Positions 38,763 through 47,387 are shown, numbered from the stretch's first letter. The stretch: DNA of 64,000 bases from Wenyingzhuangia marina (GCF_900130035.1 NZ_FQXQ01000003.1:124001-188000); one strand, 5' to 3'. The notes: generated by a model from the letters alone, not told the origin. Made by a program: numbers and translations.

Positions 38763-39452
38763 TCAATTTTTTTGTTTAAACGTGAAATTATAAACATCAT
38801 TTTGTATTGAAATCTTTATATTAATTTCGTTTGTGTTCAATGAAACAGGAAATAATATTTTTCCGAAAACTTCATTTTTCGGAGGAATAGTACATGGTAA
38901 TAATGCATTATTATTCCAAAAATAAAGTTCTTCATTCGCTTTGTTTAATTGAAGACTATGTTCTTGTTCCCAATCATCTTCATTTTTTTGTCTTATTGAT
39001 TCTAATTCTTCTCCATTTTGACCAAAAACAAGTCCTATTATTCCTGAAATAAAACCTTCTGTTGCTATCTCCTTGATACTTTTATCAGCTAACGAATAAG
39101 GATTTTTTTCATTCTTTAGGACATCTTCATGTATCACCAGCTGTTCTATTTTCTCTTCTGGATTAATAACATGAATAAATAAGGAGTCTGTTCCATTTTT
39201 TTCTGAAATCAAACTGTATTTAAATGAAGCAGGGTTAACAAAAATTGAATCTTTTGTCTTGTTTCGTATTATTACTTCAAATTGATAATTTTGATTATAT
39301 ATTCCCTTATAATCTACACTTACTTCATGATTATCGCTAAATTTAGTATCACTCTCAATTTTGAACAACATGGGTTTAGATGTAGTTGCTATACGTTGTA
39401 CTTTGCAACTTACAAGTATAAAAAGTATACAGAAGCTAATTTTATATCTCAT
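38763..39452 (-). CDS. Lipoprotein of unknown family
   Basis: 229 residues with signal and lipobox (CILFILVSC-KVQRI). The mature part looks like a beta-sandwich (VSVDYKGIYNQNYQFEVIIRNKTKDSIFVNPASF) with a glycine-rich helix in the middle (TEGFISGIIGLVFGQNGEEL). No family recognised. The gene is bounded by a short inverted repeat. Confidence 0.65.
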   Translation of the reverse strand: MRYKISFCILFILVSCKVQRIATTSKPMLFKIESDTKFSDNHEVSVDYKGIYNQNYQFEVIIRNKTKDSIFVNPASFKYSLISEKNGTDSLFIHVINPEEKIEQLVIHEDVLKNEKNPYSLADKSIKEIATEGFISGIIGLVFGQNGEELESIRQKNEDDWEQEHSLQLNKANEELYFWNNNALLPCTIPPKNEVFGKILFPVSLNTNEINIKISIQNDVYNFTFKQKN

Positions 39453-39500
39453 ATTAATCTAGTTTTTATAATTCATAGATTATTTGTTAACTTCAGTGAT

Positions 39501-39514
39501 TTATGGCATACAAC
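39501..39514. repeat. Inverted repeat, right copy
   Basis: TTATGGCATACAAC, reverse complement of the left copy at 38735-38748 with one mismatch. Confidence 0.5.
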
Positions 39515-39638
39515 TTCCTAATAACACAATTTAATTTATTAGTTAAGTTTTTTAAAATCAGTACAGATCCATACGCATAAATATAACAAGTGATGAGTCT
39601 AAAAGCATCATCAGGAATTGTTTAGTTACTTTAAATAA

Positions 39639-40091
39639 TTATAAAATGTTATTCTCCGTCATGGCTTTTTTATCCATAAATTTTCCAATCATCAATCCAA
39701 TAAACATGCCAGCAATCAATCCAAAGGCTATTCCCAAAGATCTTTCCAATTTTGATAAAAAGATGATTCCAAATAAAACTCCAAAAGAAACTCCTACACC
39801 CATTCCCAAATTGGTGTAATAATTTTTAGTTGTTAGCGAAAAGGTCTCTTTTAAGAATTCTTCAAATTTGTTAAGCGCTTTTTTAAAGTGTTTTTTTCTA
39901 TTCCTAGGATTAGATTCCAAATCTAAACGATCTAAAAAGGATTCTATAGATTGAATATCACTATCAGAAAAAGTTCTAATTTCTAGTTTGTTAAGAATAT
40001 CAATGAATTGATCATAAATCGTAATTTCAGATTTGTTAGTTGTCTCCGTTTTTAAATTTTTAAAAAGATGAATTGCTTCATGTAGTTTCAT
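39639..40091 (-). CDS. Membrane-anchored protein with glycine-rich TM hairpin
   Basis: 150 residues. An N-terminal helical cytosolic part (about 1-90, with DSDIQSIESFLDRLDLE), then two glycine-rich transmembrane segments (LGMGVGVSFGVLFGIIFLS and LGIAFGLIAGMFIGLMIG) separated by KLERS. Family not recognised. It lies downstream of the sigma factor pair on the same strand. Confidence 0.68.
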   Translation of the reverse strand: MKLHEAIHLFKNLKTETTNKSEITIYDQFIDILNKLEIRTFSDSDIQSIESFLDRLDLESNPRNRKKHFKKALNKFEEFLKETFSLTTKNYYTNLGMGVGVSFGVLFGIIFLSKLERSLGIAFGLIAGMFIGLMIGKFMDKKAMTENNIL

Positions 40092-40170
40092 AAGGTTGGC
40101 ATTTTATTGTTTTTCTTGGTTAGTGGCTCAAAACAATATTTATTACACCCAAAAATTGTAGAACTTTAAA

Positions 40171-40827
40171 TTATTCATTTAAACTTTCTATATCGCTCAT
40201 CAATTCTTCTAGTTTTTTGAGTATTCTTCCGTACACAATATTAAAATCCCATTGATAAATTCTTGCCCCAAAAAAACTCAGCAACCCTAAAATGAGAACT
40301 ATCATAAAAACGCCAATAAGTGGCAACCCAAATATGATGATGGTATTAGGGAATTCTACATATATATTATTCAATATTCTATCTCCTAAAAACATCCCCT
40401 TGGCATCTTTAAACCAAAAACCAAGGAGGAATGACATAAAAATAATAGGATATAAAAAGGTTGATATCCTTTTGTTGATGGCGAACAATTTTTGAAGCCA
40501 TTGGTTAAATGCCTTTAGGTATTGATAACTGTTTTCTCCCTTTTCTATATTTTTTAAATCTTTTAATAAGGGTTTGTTTATATATACCAACACGCTTAAT
40601 GTTACAAAAAAGATGATTCCCATGATTGGAATTCCCATAAAAAAGGATAGGATTAAAAAGATAAAAGAAAAGACTATAATAGCTATTAAATTGATTTTAT
40701 ACATCTTTTTAAACTTATCAATAATATGAATAGATTTTTGACTGTATAAGTTATTGATTTTTGGAGCGACCAATGCTTCTTTTTTTAGAAAGCCCTCTTT
40801 CCATATGTCTTCAATTGATTTTTCCAT
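40171..40827 (-). CDS. Membrane partner of ECF sigma factor
   Basis: 218 residues. A cytosolic N-terminus of about 45 residues (MEKSIEDIWKEGFLKKEALVAPKI), then two pairs of transmembrane segments (about 46-88 and 117-200) and a cytosolic tail. It overlaps the sigma gene by 17 bases, the usual place of an anti-sigma factor, but has no zinc-binding anti-sigma motif. I infer it controls the sigma factor by membrane sequestration. Confidence 0.72.
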   Translation of the reverse strand: MEKSIEDIWKEGFLKKEALVAPKINNLYSQKSIHIIDKFKKMYKINLIAIIVFSFIFLILSFFMGIPIMGIIFFVTLSVLVYINKPLLKDLKNIEKGENSYQYLKAFNQWLQKLFAINKRISTFLYPIIFMSFLLGFWFKDAKGMFLGDRILNNIYVEFPNTIIIFGLPLIGVFMIVLILGLLSFFGARIYQWDFNIVYGRILKKLEELMSDIESLNE

Positions 40828-41416
40828 CTAATAGTTTTTTTAATCTCATTTTAATTCTTTGAACTCTAACCCCAATATTATTAGGATTTGTACCAATTAT
40901 ATCTGCGATCTCCTGATACGTTTTTTCATCTAAATAAAGCATGATGACAGCCCTGTCAATTTCAGATAGTTGTCTAATCGCGATGTATAATTGGTTTAAC
41001 GATTCATCTGAAAAAGCATAACTATTTACGGTTTCATGATGAGTAGGAGTAGTGTCTGAAACAAAATGCTGAACATTGTTTTTCTTTTTTTTCAGTAAAG
41101 TCAAACAAACATTTAAGGAAATTCTATACACCCAAGTACTCCATTCCGATTCTTCCCGAAAGTTTTTTTGACTCCTCCATATTTGTAAACAAACCTCTTG
41201 ATAATAGTCTTCAAAATCTTCTTGTGAATTTGTATAAGCCCGACACAACTTGATAATGATACCAGAAAAAGGTAGAATAGAGGTTTTGTAAAAATCGTTA
41301 CTCAAAATTGTTTTATTTAGTTGGTGGCTTAAGTCAGAAATTATTACAGGTTCATAAAATATTTTTGAATATCTGTTGTGATTGTTTTTAGAATGCTTCT
41401 TTTTAAAGCTACACAT
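40811..41416 (-). CDS. ECF-type RNA polymerase sigma factor
   Basis: 201 residues. Region 2 (LCRAYTNSQEDFEDYYQEVCLQIWRS, WVYRISLNVCLTLL) and region 4 (SEIDRAVIMLYLDEKTYQEIADIIGTNPNNIGVRVQRIKMRLKKLL) are clear. The first 40 residues look like an unneeded leader, and no other in-frame ATG is present, so a TTG or GTG start near position 41300 is possible. The downstream gene encodes its membrane partner. Confidence 0.88.
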   Translation of the reverse strand: MCSFKKKHSKNNHNRYSKIFYEPVIISDLSHQLNKTILSNDFYKTSILPFSGIIIKLCRAYTNSQEDFEDYYQEVCLQIWRSQKNFREESEWSTWVYRISLNVCLTLLKKKKNNVQHFVSDTTPTHHETVNSYAFSDESLNQLYIAIRQLSEIDRAVIMLYLDEKTYQEIADIIGTNPNNIGVRVQRIKMRLKKLLDGKIN

Positions 41417-41461
41417 TACTTATATTAAATCCTAAATTTATATAACCCCAATAATTTTAAT

Positions 41462-41498
41462 CACAAAAAAACTCTCACCGTTTTTAGTGAGAGTTTTT
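41462..41498 (-). terminator. Terminator of DoxX-like gene
   Basis: Stem AACTCTCAC / GTGAGAGTT with A and T runs, downstream of the minus-strand membrane protein gene ending at 41572. Confidence 0.85.
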
Positions 41499-41571
41499 CT
41501 AATTGATTGTCTAAAAAGTAAAATTAAGCATAGTAGATTAAAGCTGATATTTCTATTGCCGTATACTAAAC

Positions 41572-41991
41572 TCACTGTTTTAAATTGTAATGTTTGATAT
41601 AAAGATTTAATACGGCAAGTAATAAAAATAACCCAGGAATATAAGGAGTCCTAATTTTTAGAGGAAGTACATCAGCAGGTACATTTGGATGAAGGTGTAC
41701 ATAGAACGCCATAATCATTATGATTATAACCCCTATATTTCCTATCGTAAATATTTTATTAAAAATATTATTTGAAACCCTTGTGTTGTAGCGTAGAGCA
41801 AAAAGTAAAAGGAGGCTTATAAATATTTCTCCTATTTGTCCACTCCAAAAAGAGAGATCATAAAAGGGTAATTCACTTTTTATAATTTGGACAGAGTACC
41901 AAGTTTTAAATGGATTTATGAATTTTAGTATTCCGAACATAAACATAGATACTCCGAGTATTCCTGTTATAATTTGATTTGATTTTGTCAT
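41572..41991 (-). CDS. DoxX-like membrane protein
   Basis: 139 residues with four hydrophobic segments (ITGILGVSMFMFGILKFI, SGQIGEIFISLLLLFAL, IGNIGVIIIMIMAFYVHL, YIPGLFLLLAVLNLYI). The layout and short Asn/Pro-rich third loop suit the DoxX-like family. It is preceded by the AraC regulator on the same strand and is probably its target. Confidence 0.72.
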   Translation of the reverse strand: MTKSNQIITGILGVSMFMFGILKFINPFKTWYSVQIIKSELPFYDLSFWSGQIGEIFISLLLLFALRYNTRVSNNIFNKIFTIGNIGVIIIMIMAFYVHLHPNVPADVLPLKIRTPYIPGLFLLLAVLNLYIKHYNLKQ

Positions 41992-42051
41992 TTTGTTTTA
42001 AAATTTAAATAAAAGTTTGTTGTTCATTACTTTACAACTCTCTTATGTTTG

Positions 42052-42098
42052 GGTCAAAAGTCTATGAAATTTAAGTAAATTAAAAGGACAAAAAGTTC
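42052..42098. promoter_or_regulatory. Possible AraC half-site pair
   Basis: GGTCAAAAGTC (42052-42062) and GGACAAAAAGTTC (42086-42098) are similar direct repeats, 34 bases apart start to start, between the AraC gene and the DoxX-like gene. AraC-family proteins bind direct half-sites. Tentative. Confidence 0.35.
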
Positions 42099-42103
42099 AG
42101 TAA

Positions 42104-42973
42104 TTAGGATAATTGGTTCAGATTATTTCTGAAAGAAGAAGGAGTTAGTCCTACATTTTTTTTAAAAAAGCGGGTGAAATATTGTGGATCGTGTATGCCA
42201 ATTTTGTGAGAAACCTCACTAATAGAAAGATTTGAAATTTTAAGAAGTTCTTTGGCTTTCTCTATTTTTTTATGATTGATATAATTCATTGGACTATCAT
42301 CAAATATAGTTTTGAATTGTCTTTTAAAAGACGATAAACTTAGATTGCATAATTTTGCCAACTCCTCAAGAGAAAGATCTTCATATAAATGTAATGCTAT
42401 AATTTTTTTGAAATTGATAATATTTGGAGAGTATAAATTAGAAATAATTTCTAGTACTGACTCCGAATTTTTTGTTTGAATTAATAATAAGATCAGTTCT
42501 TTTATTTTTAATTCTAATAAATCATCATTTACCAATGTTGGGTTTTCAAAATAAAAACTAAGCGTTTCTACAAATTTAGAAATGATATTTTCAGAGATGA
42601 TTTTTTTAATTTGAGTTTTTCTAAACGTTTTTGCAATTGATTTAGGTAGCTCTTGTGAGTATATTTTTTTTAAAATTTCAGGATATAAATGAAAAGCGAT
42701 GACTTCAATAGAATTGTTGTTTGAATTTTCAAGCCATTCAACAAAATAAGTTCCACAATTCAGTAAAACAGATTGTTTTTCCTTTATTTCAAGATTGTTT
42801 TCAGAAGACAAAAATTTACTATTAGCTCCCTTTATATAAATAAAACATCCTTCATTTTGGAATATAGCTTCATATTTAAAAGGAGGTTTTATGAATATTC
42901 GTTCAATTAAAACTTCTTTTTGATACTCAAATTTCTCTCTTTTTAATATCATTTTTTTGTCATTCTTTATCAA
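42104..42973 (-). CDS. AraC family transcriptional regulator
   Basis: 289 residues. The C-terminal 100 carry two HTH motifs (LSLEELAKLCNLSLSSFKRQFKTIF, LSISEVSHKIGIHDPQYFTRFFKKNVGLTPSSFR). The N-terminal domain is cupin-like but not recognised in detail. It probably controls the adjacent DoxX-like gene. Either of two ATGs (42973 or 42952) could be the start. Confidence 0.9.
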   Translation of the reverse strand: MIKNDKKMILKREKFEYQKEVLIERIFIKPPFKYEAIFQNEGCFIYIKGANSKFLSSENNLEIKEKQSVLLNCGTYFVEWLENSNNNSIEVIAFHLYPEILKKIYSQELPKSIAKTFRKTQIKKIISENIISKFVETLSFYFENPTLVNDDLLELKIKELILLLIQTKNSESVLEIISNLYSPNIINFKKIIALHLYEDLSLEELAKLCNLSLSSFKRQFKTIFDDSPMNYINHKKIEKAKELLKISNLSISEVSHKIGIHDPQYFTRFFKKNVGLTPSSFRNNLNQLS

Positions 42974-43013
42974 GTATAGTCGTTTACTTTCTAATAGAAT
43001 TGGTTAGCCTGTT

Positions 43014-43457
43014 TTATTTTTTCTTAAAGTGCTGATAATTTCCTCTTGGTAAATATATAAGATCCATGTTTTTATCGGAGATATATTCGATTACATATTT
43101 TAGAGTATCTGATTCTTTTATCAAGAACAAATTACCGTCAATGATTGAATTTTCTTTATCAAAAACACTTTCATGAATCATATATTCATAATAATTATCT
43201 GGTGCGGTTTCTACATTATTATATTTAAAAAACCACTTTTTGCCAATAATTTCAACAGTCGATAAAGAATCAATGGTACTTATCCAAACTCCTTGACTAA
43301 TTAAGTTTTCTTGTTCTTTTTTATAAGGTTTAGCTTTCAATTCTGTGGAATCAACAACAATTTTTTCTTGTTCCTTTTTTTCTTTCTTTTCTTTTTCAGC
43401 TACATTTTTGCAACTGATAAAAACTAAAAAGATGATTGTTAAAATTCTAATATTCAT
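43014..43457 (-). CDS. Lipoprotein with charged linker
   Basis: 147 residues. Lipoprotein signal (TIIFLVFISC-KNVAE) followed by a Lys/Glu-rich linker (about 20-40) and a beta-rich domain (SQGVWISTIDSLSTVEIIGKKWFFKYNNVE). No family recognised. Monocistronic between two other minus strand genes. Confidence 0.65.
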   Translation of the reverse strand: MNIRILTIIFLVFISCKNVAEKEKKEKKEQEKIVVDSTELKAKPYKKEQENLISQGVWISTIDSLSTVEIIGKKWFFKYNNVETAPDNYYEYMIHESVFDKENSIIDGNLFLIKESDTLKYVIEYISDKNMDLIYLPRGNYQHFKKK

Positions 43458-43545
43458 TTTCTTTATTGATGTTATACAACAGTAAATATAAGATTAGTAA
43501 CGGATTTAATGTAATTACTTTTGTATAATATTAGTGGTTTAACTT

Positions 43546-44001
43546 TTACCATTTTTTGGTTGCGGACAAATATGTCCATAAAATGAACAGAATTTGCAAG
43601 GGAATTCTAAACCATAAATATCTGAGTCCGTTTCCGTTAAAAGTCCCTTTTTGATAGTCAATATGTTTTATGGCTGCATAAATATTTGCAGGTAGTATTA
43701 GTATGAAAAATATAATTAAGAGCCATGCTGTAACGACTCTAAAACACGGAATGAAAAGACCAATAGCAGCCGAAATTTCAAGAATACCAGTAAAGTATAT
43801 AATTTCTGTTTTAAAAGGAATAAAGTTGGGCAGCATCATAGACATTCCTTTGGTAAAGATAAAATGTGCTATAGCTGTGAATACAAGCATTACTGACATT
43901 GCCATTTGCCCTGATTGTGCAAACTCAAAATTGCCACGGACAATTTTCCTTGTTAAAAGCGATAATACAAATACAGAAAGTAATACAATTAAAGGTTTCA
44001 T
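43546..44001 (-). CDS. DoxX family membrane protein
   Basis: 151 residues with four hydrophobic segments (FVLSLLTRK, MSVMLVFTAIAHFIFTKG, IYFTGILEISAAIGLFIPCF, AWLLIIFFILILPANIYAAIKH). The ILEISAAIGLFIP and LPANIYAA segments are DoxX-like. It is the third gene of the operon darcynin-SDR-DoxX, 22 bases after the SDR gene. Confidence 0.82.
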   Translation of the reverse strand: MKPLIVLLSVFVLSLLTRKIVRGNFEFAQSGQMAMSVMLVFTAIAHFIFTKGMSMMLPNFIPFKTEIIYFTGILEISAAIGLFIPCFRVVTAWLLIIFFILILPANIYAAIKHIDYQKGTFNGNGLRYLWFRIPLQILFILWTYLSATKKW

Positions 44002-44023
44002 AATTATTTGTTTTTAAATTTTA

Positions 44024-44758
44024 TCATCCATTTTTCATGAGGCTGTCTGCCAATCTGGGCGAAAGTCTATTTATATATTTTAACAATTTTGTTTTGCCTA
44101 TATAACTTTCAAATTTATTTTTCTTAAAGTTTCTGAAAAATTCTGTAGTTAATTGTTCAGGAGAAATTTTTGATTTTCCTCTTCCTTCTGTCATAGGAGT
44201 GTCTATCAAGGCAGGAATAATTTCAAAAACTTTTGTATTGGTTTCTGCTAACTGATAACGAAGCGTTTTACTAAAACTATGAATGGCTGATTTACTAGCA
44301 CAGTAAACAGAAGCAGATTTTTTAGGAGCAATAAAAAGCCCGCTACTAACATTTATGATTGCACTGTTCTTATTTTTTAATAATATGGGAAGTAGCAAAC
44401 CTGTAAGTTTTATGGGAGCTGTTATGTTTGTGGAAACCTCATAGTCTATTTTGTAGGTAAGGTTGGGTTCGTCTGTAAAATTGTAATTGTACTGTACTCC
44501 TGCATTGTTTATTAAAATGTTCAGGTTGGTATGTTGTTGCTCTATGAACAAAACAAGTTCGTCTAGGTTTTTTTTGTTTGTTAAGTCGCCGGTAAATGTT
44601 ATAATTTGGGGAAAGTTGTGATTTATTTCTTTCAACTTGTTTTTGTCTCTTCCTGTAATAATCACTTTGTTGTTTAGCTCTAAAAAACGTTTTGCCAATG
44701 CCCATCCAATCCCCGATGAACCGCCTGTAATTAAAACGGTGTTTCCTGTGGTAATCAT
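44024..44758 (-). CDS. Short-chain dehydrogenase (DltE-like)
   Basis: 244 residues. Cofactor motif TGGSSGIG (12-19), NNAG (88-91), the catalytic Ser (VSSGLF) and Tyr-x-x-x-Lys (YCASK). Classical SDR with an NAD(P) Rossmann fold; the variant resembles DltE-type proteins. Start overlaps the darcynin gene stop by 4 bases (ATGA), so translation is coupled. Confidence 0.92.
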   Translation of the reverse strand: MITTGNTVLITGGSSGIGWALAKRFLELNNKVIITGRDKNKLKEINHNFPQIITFTGDLTNKKNLDELVLFIEQQHTNLNILINNAGVQYNYNFTDEPNLTYKIDYEVSTNITAPIKLTGLLLPILLKNKNSAIINVSSGLFIAPKKSASVYCASKSAIHSFSKTLRYQLAETNTKVFEIIPALIDTPMTEGRGKSKISPEQLTTEFFRNFKKNKFESYIGKTKLLKYINRLSPRLADSLMKNG

Positions 44759-45177
44759 TTCTTATCCTTTTTAAAACGTTCGTTAAAATCTTCGAACAAG
44801 TTTTCCTGTCCTACAATAATGTCTTTAATTTCAAAATAAGGTGTACCGTAAACTTTTGTGTCACGAAGCAATTCTATAAACATTTTGTAATCGTCTAAAC
44901 TAGTTGTGTTTACTATCATAAAATCTGAAACAGATGCATGAAAATACTCGCTGTCAAACAATTGAATACTTACAGTTTTACTTACCCGAGTGAAAATTGG
45001 CGTTAGTTCTTTTTCAACAAATTTGCTTCTTTCTTCTCTTGTTAATGAAAGCCATTGAGGAGATGCGTTCATCAATACCAAAATGGTATAAGGTTTTTTA
45101 ATTTTCATATCACTTTGTTTTTGGGTATAGGCACTTAGCGAAAATGCCAATAGTAGAATTAAAGTTAGTCTCTTCAT
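44755..45177 (-). CDS. Darcynin family protein
   Basis: 140 residues. Signal-like N-terminus (LTLILLLAFSLSAYTQ), then YTILVLMNASPQWLSLTREERSKFVEKEL, SIQLFDSEYFHASVSDFMIVNTT and MFIELLRDTKVYGTPYFEIKDII, given in pieces, which fit the darcynin family (short ferredoxin-like alpha/beta proteins, function unknown). An exported form is unusual. First gene of the operon behind the repeat operator. Confidence 0.78.
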   Translation of the reverse strand: MKRLTLILLLAFSLSAYTQKQSDMKIKKPYTILVLMNASPQWLSLTREERSKFVEKELTPIFTRVSKTVSIQLFDSEYFHASVSDFMIVNTTSLDDYKMFIELLRDTKVYGTPYFEIKDIIVGQENLFEDFNERFKKDKK

Positions 45178-45196
45178 GTTTTTTTAATTGATATAG

Positions 45197-45204
45197 CAAA
45201 GTTG
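45197..45204 (-). promoter_or_regulatory. -7 box of darcynin operon
   Basis: Minus strand CAACTTTG fits (T)AnnTTTG, 20 bases before the ATG. Exactly 24 bases separate its TTTG from the repeat operator. Confidence 0.5.
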
Positions 45205-45224
45205 GAAAAGCCAAAAGTCAATTC

Positions 45225-45249
45225 CATTTACATAGGTTGATAAATGCTA
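45225..45249. repeat. 25-bp repeat operator, copy 1
   Basis: Identical over 25 bases to 45825-45849, exactly 600 bases away. It contains the inverted pair CATTTA-N10-TAAATG (22 bp), the size of a Crp/Fnr site. It lies upstream of the darcynin operon. Likely the operator of the adjacent Crp/Fnr regulator. Confidence 0.75.
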
Positions 45250-45258
45250 CAAATCAAA

Positions 45259-45765
45259 TTATTCTCTAGTAGGAATCATATCAGAAGAATCCACAGGATA
45301 ACTGTCGTACTTATTGTATAGTTTTAAGTATTTTTCAGGATCAATAGGAGTTTTGTTAAGTATTTCGTTTAAACCTCTAAAAAAGCCTTCTCTTTTGGAT
45401 GAAGGATTAAAAATGAGTAGCAATACTACTTCTTCTTGAGTATCATTTCTAAAGCCATGTGGTGAAAATCTTGGTGCATAAGCCACCGAACCAGTTGTTG
45501 CTTGGAAATTTTTTTCAAGGGTTTCAAATGTTAATATCCCTTTTTTTACAATAAATGTTTCATCCATATACCTATGATAATGTAACTTAGCTCCAATAGA
45601 CATTGGTGCGAGTATAATTTCATAAATCCCTAATTGATCATTTGAATGTTCGCTTGTTATTTTAAAGGTGAAAGAATTGTTTCCTATTTCGTAACGTTCA
45701 CCCTGATTTGGAGAAATAAGAATTGTATTATTTTCCAATTGGTCATTAAAGAAATCTGTTTTCAT
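45259..45765 (-). CDS. Cupin domain protein
   Basis: 168 residues. Cupin motif 1 IGAKLHYHRYMDETFIVKKGIL (metal ligands H-x-H ... E) and motif 2 PRFSPHGFRNDTQEEVVLLL. A single-domain quercetinase/RmlC-like fold, with no signal peptide. Substrate open. It has its own promoter and copy 2 of the operator in front of it, so it is a predicted target of the Crp/Fnr regulator directly upstream. Confidence 0.85.
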   Translation of the reverse strand: MKTDFFNDQLENNTILISPNQGERYEIGNNSFTFKITSEHSNDQLGIYEIILAPMSIGAKLHYHRYMDETFIVKKGILTFETLEKNFQATTGSVAYAPRFSPHGFRNDTQEEVVLLLIFNPSSKREGFFRGLNEILNKTPIDPEKYLKLYNKYDSYPVDSSDMIPTRE

Positions 45766-45796
45766 ACTACTTTATTTAAAATCGTTTTATTAAAAA

Positions 45797-45800
45797 CAAA
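45797..45800 (-). promoter_or_regulatory. -7 TTTG of cupin gene
   Basis: Minus strand TTTG preceded by AATC (AATCTTTG); 24 bases from copy 2 of the repeat, the same geometry as for copy 1. Confidence 0.45.
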
Positions 45801-45824
45801 GATTTAGAATCTTAAGCAGCTAAA

Positions 45825-45849
45825 CATTTACATAGGTTGATAAATGCTA
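45825..45849. repeat. 25-bp repeat operator, copy 2
   Basis: Perfect copy of 45225-45249. Its last bases form the stop codon of the Crp/Fnr gene, so the operator overlaps the end of the regulator's own coding region and faces the cupin promoter. Confidence 0.75.
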
Positions 45850-46422
45850 TTTTCCAAACATTTTTCTTCTGATACGGCTGAGCTGTGTTGGTGTTATACC
45901 TAAGTAAGAAGCGATGTGATATTGAGGAATTAGTTGTTCTAACTGAGGAAAATCTTTTTGGAAAATTTGATAACGTTTTTCAGCATCTAATAATACAATT
46001 TCAATTTCCCTTTGTTCTTTTTGCACAAAAAAATGTTCCGCTAAAATTCTTGCACCTCGTTCAATGTCAGGACAGGTTTTATATAGGTTTTGTATGTCTG
46101 CAAACTTTGCAACCAGTATGTTACAGTCGGTTAAGGCTTCTTGAATAATTTGATTGGGTGTACCTGTTATCAGTGAAGCATACCCACCAATAAAGCAAGG
46201 AGAGGTAAAAAAATGTTTGTTGTATTCAACAGCCTCATTGTTCCTATAAAAGCCTCTAATAATACCACTTTCTAAAAAACCAATTTCTTTAGCTATTTGC
46301 CCTTGCCTAATAAAACACTCTCCTTTTTTAAGGACTTTAGGCCTAAACAATTCTGAGAATTTATCCCAATTTTCAGGAGAAATAGGAGTTAGTTTGTTAA
46401 AGAATGATTTGAAATGTGACAT
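45847..46422 (-). CDS. Crp/Fnr family regulator 2
   Basis: 191 residues. Cyclic-nucleotide-binding beta-roll (KKGECFIRQGQIAKEIGFLESGIIRGFY), a dimer helix region and C-terminal HTH (IPQYHIASYLGITPTQLSRIRRKMF). No iron-sulphur Cys cluster. The two flanking 25-bp operators suggest it controls the cupin gene and the darcynin operon. Confidence 0.88.
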   Translation of the reverse strand: MSHFKSFFNKLTPISPENWDKFSELFRPKVLKKGECFIRQGQIAKEIGFLESGIIRGFYRNNEAVEYNKHFFTSPCFIGGYASLITGTPNQIIQEALTDCNILVAKFADIQNLYKTCPDIERGARILAEHFFVQKEQREIEIVLLDAEKRYQIFQKDFPQLEQLIPQYHIASYLGITPTQLSRIRRKMFGK

Positions 46423-46630
46423 TGATAAAATTCTTGTTTTTAAAAAGAAAGATATACTATTTAGTTTTATATAAGTATTTATGAAATGATTAATGCCATT
46501 TCTGGCTCATAAAATCTAGGTTTTAGATTAGTTTCTTTTACTAAATATTTAGTAAAGTCAAAATAGATTTTAATTATTGATATGTGAACAATAATTAGGT
46601 AAAGAATTATGTCATCAAAAACTATGTTCC

Positions 46631-47215
46631 TTATTGTTGTCTAATAGCCTTATTATTTGGGTTACTAACAGGACCATTATTTTTGCTTTTGTAGGTAGGG
46701 CTCATTTGAATAAATGGACCTGTACCATTTTCATACCTACCCCAAGAAACATCAGAAACTTGTGCTGTAAATGTGGTCTCATCTAGAATTGTTTCTTGCA
46801 CATTAGAAAAGAATAAAGTAGCTCCTGATTTTGTTAACTTAAAAGATGTATGCAAACCAGGTTGGTCTAAATCTTTATCTGCCCAAATCATCAAATAGTC
46901 GTTTGCTTCAATGATAGTTCCTTCTGGAAAACTCCACTTTTGAATATTTTCTGCATCATTGGATAAATAATAACCAGACAAGTCTACTGCTGTATTTGTT
47001 GTATTATACAACTCTATCCAATCATCATATTCATTGTTAGCATCTGCTGTTGAATTGGAATTAGATGCAAGTAATTCATTAATAACCACCGCGTGAATAT
47101 CTACATCAGGTTGTTCATTAGTTAATACTTCTTTTTTACAGGCAGCAATTAGAATAATTACTACTGGGAAGTATAGAAATAATGGTTTTATTTTAAGGTT
47201 ATTTATTAATTTCAT
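46631..47215 (-). CDS. Lamin-tail-domain lipoprotein
   Basis: 194 residues. Lipoprotein signal (IILIAAC-KKEVL), and a lamin tail domain at about 42-175 (VVINELLASNSNS, YDDWIELYNTTNTAVDLSGYYLSND, WSFPEGTIIEANDYLMIWADKD). Such LTDs occur on bacterial surface proteins and nucleases. No other domain. Stands alone. Confidence 0.88.
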   Translation of the reverse strand: MKLINNLKIKPLFLYFPVVIILIAACKKEVLTNEQPDVDIHAVVINELLASNSNSTADANNEYDDWIELYNTTNTAVDLSGYYLSNDAENIQKWSFPEGTIIEANDYLMIWADKDLDQPGLHTSFKLTKSGATLFFSNVQETILDETTFTAQVSDVSWGRYENGTGPFIQMSPTYKSKNNGPVSNPNNKAIRQQ

Positions 47216-47387
47216 GATGTAATATTTTAATTAGGTTTTATAACTATTAGTTTATTTAAAACTTATTTTTAATGTCGTTTTAAGGGCATTCTTAGCTCAG
47301 GTTTTTTAATAAATGAAATTTCTGGTTTAGATTTCAAATATCAAAGATGTTTTTTAGAGCACTTTATTTTTTGGGGTAATTGATAAC

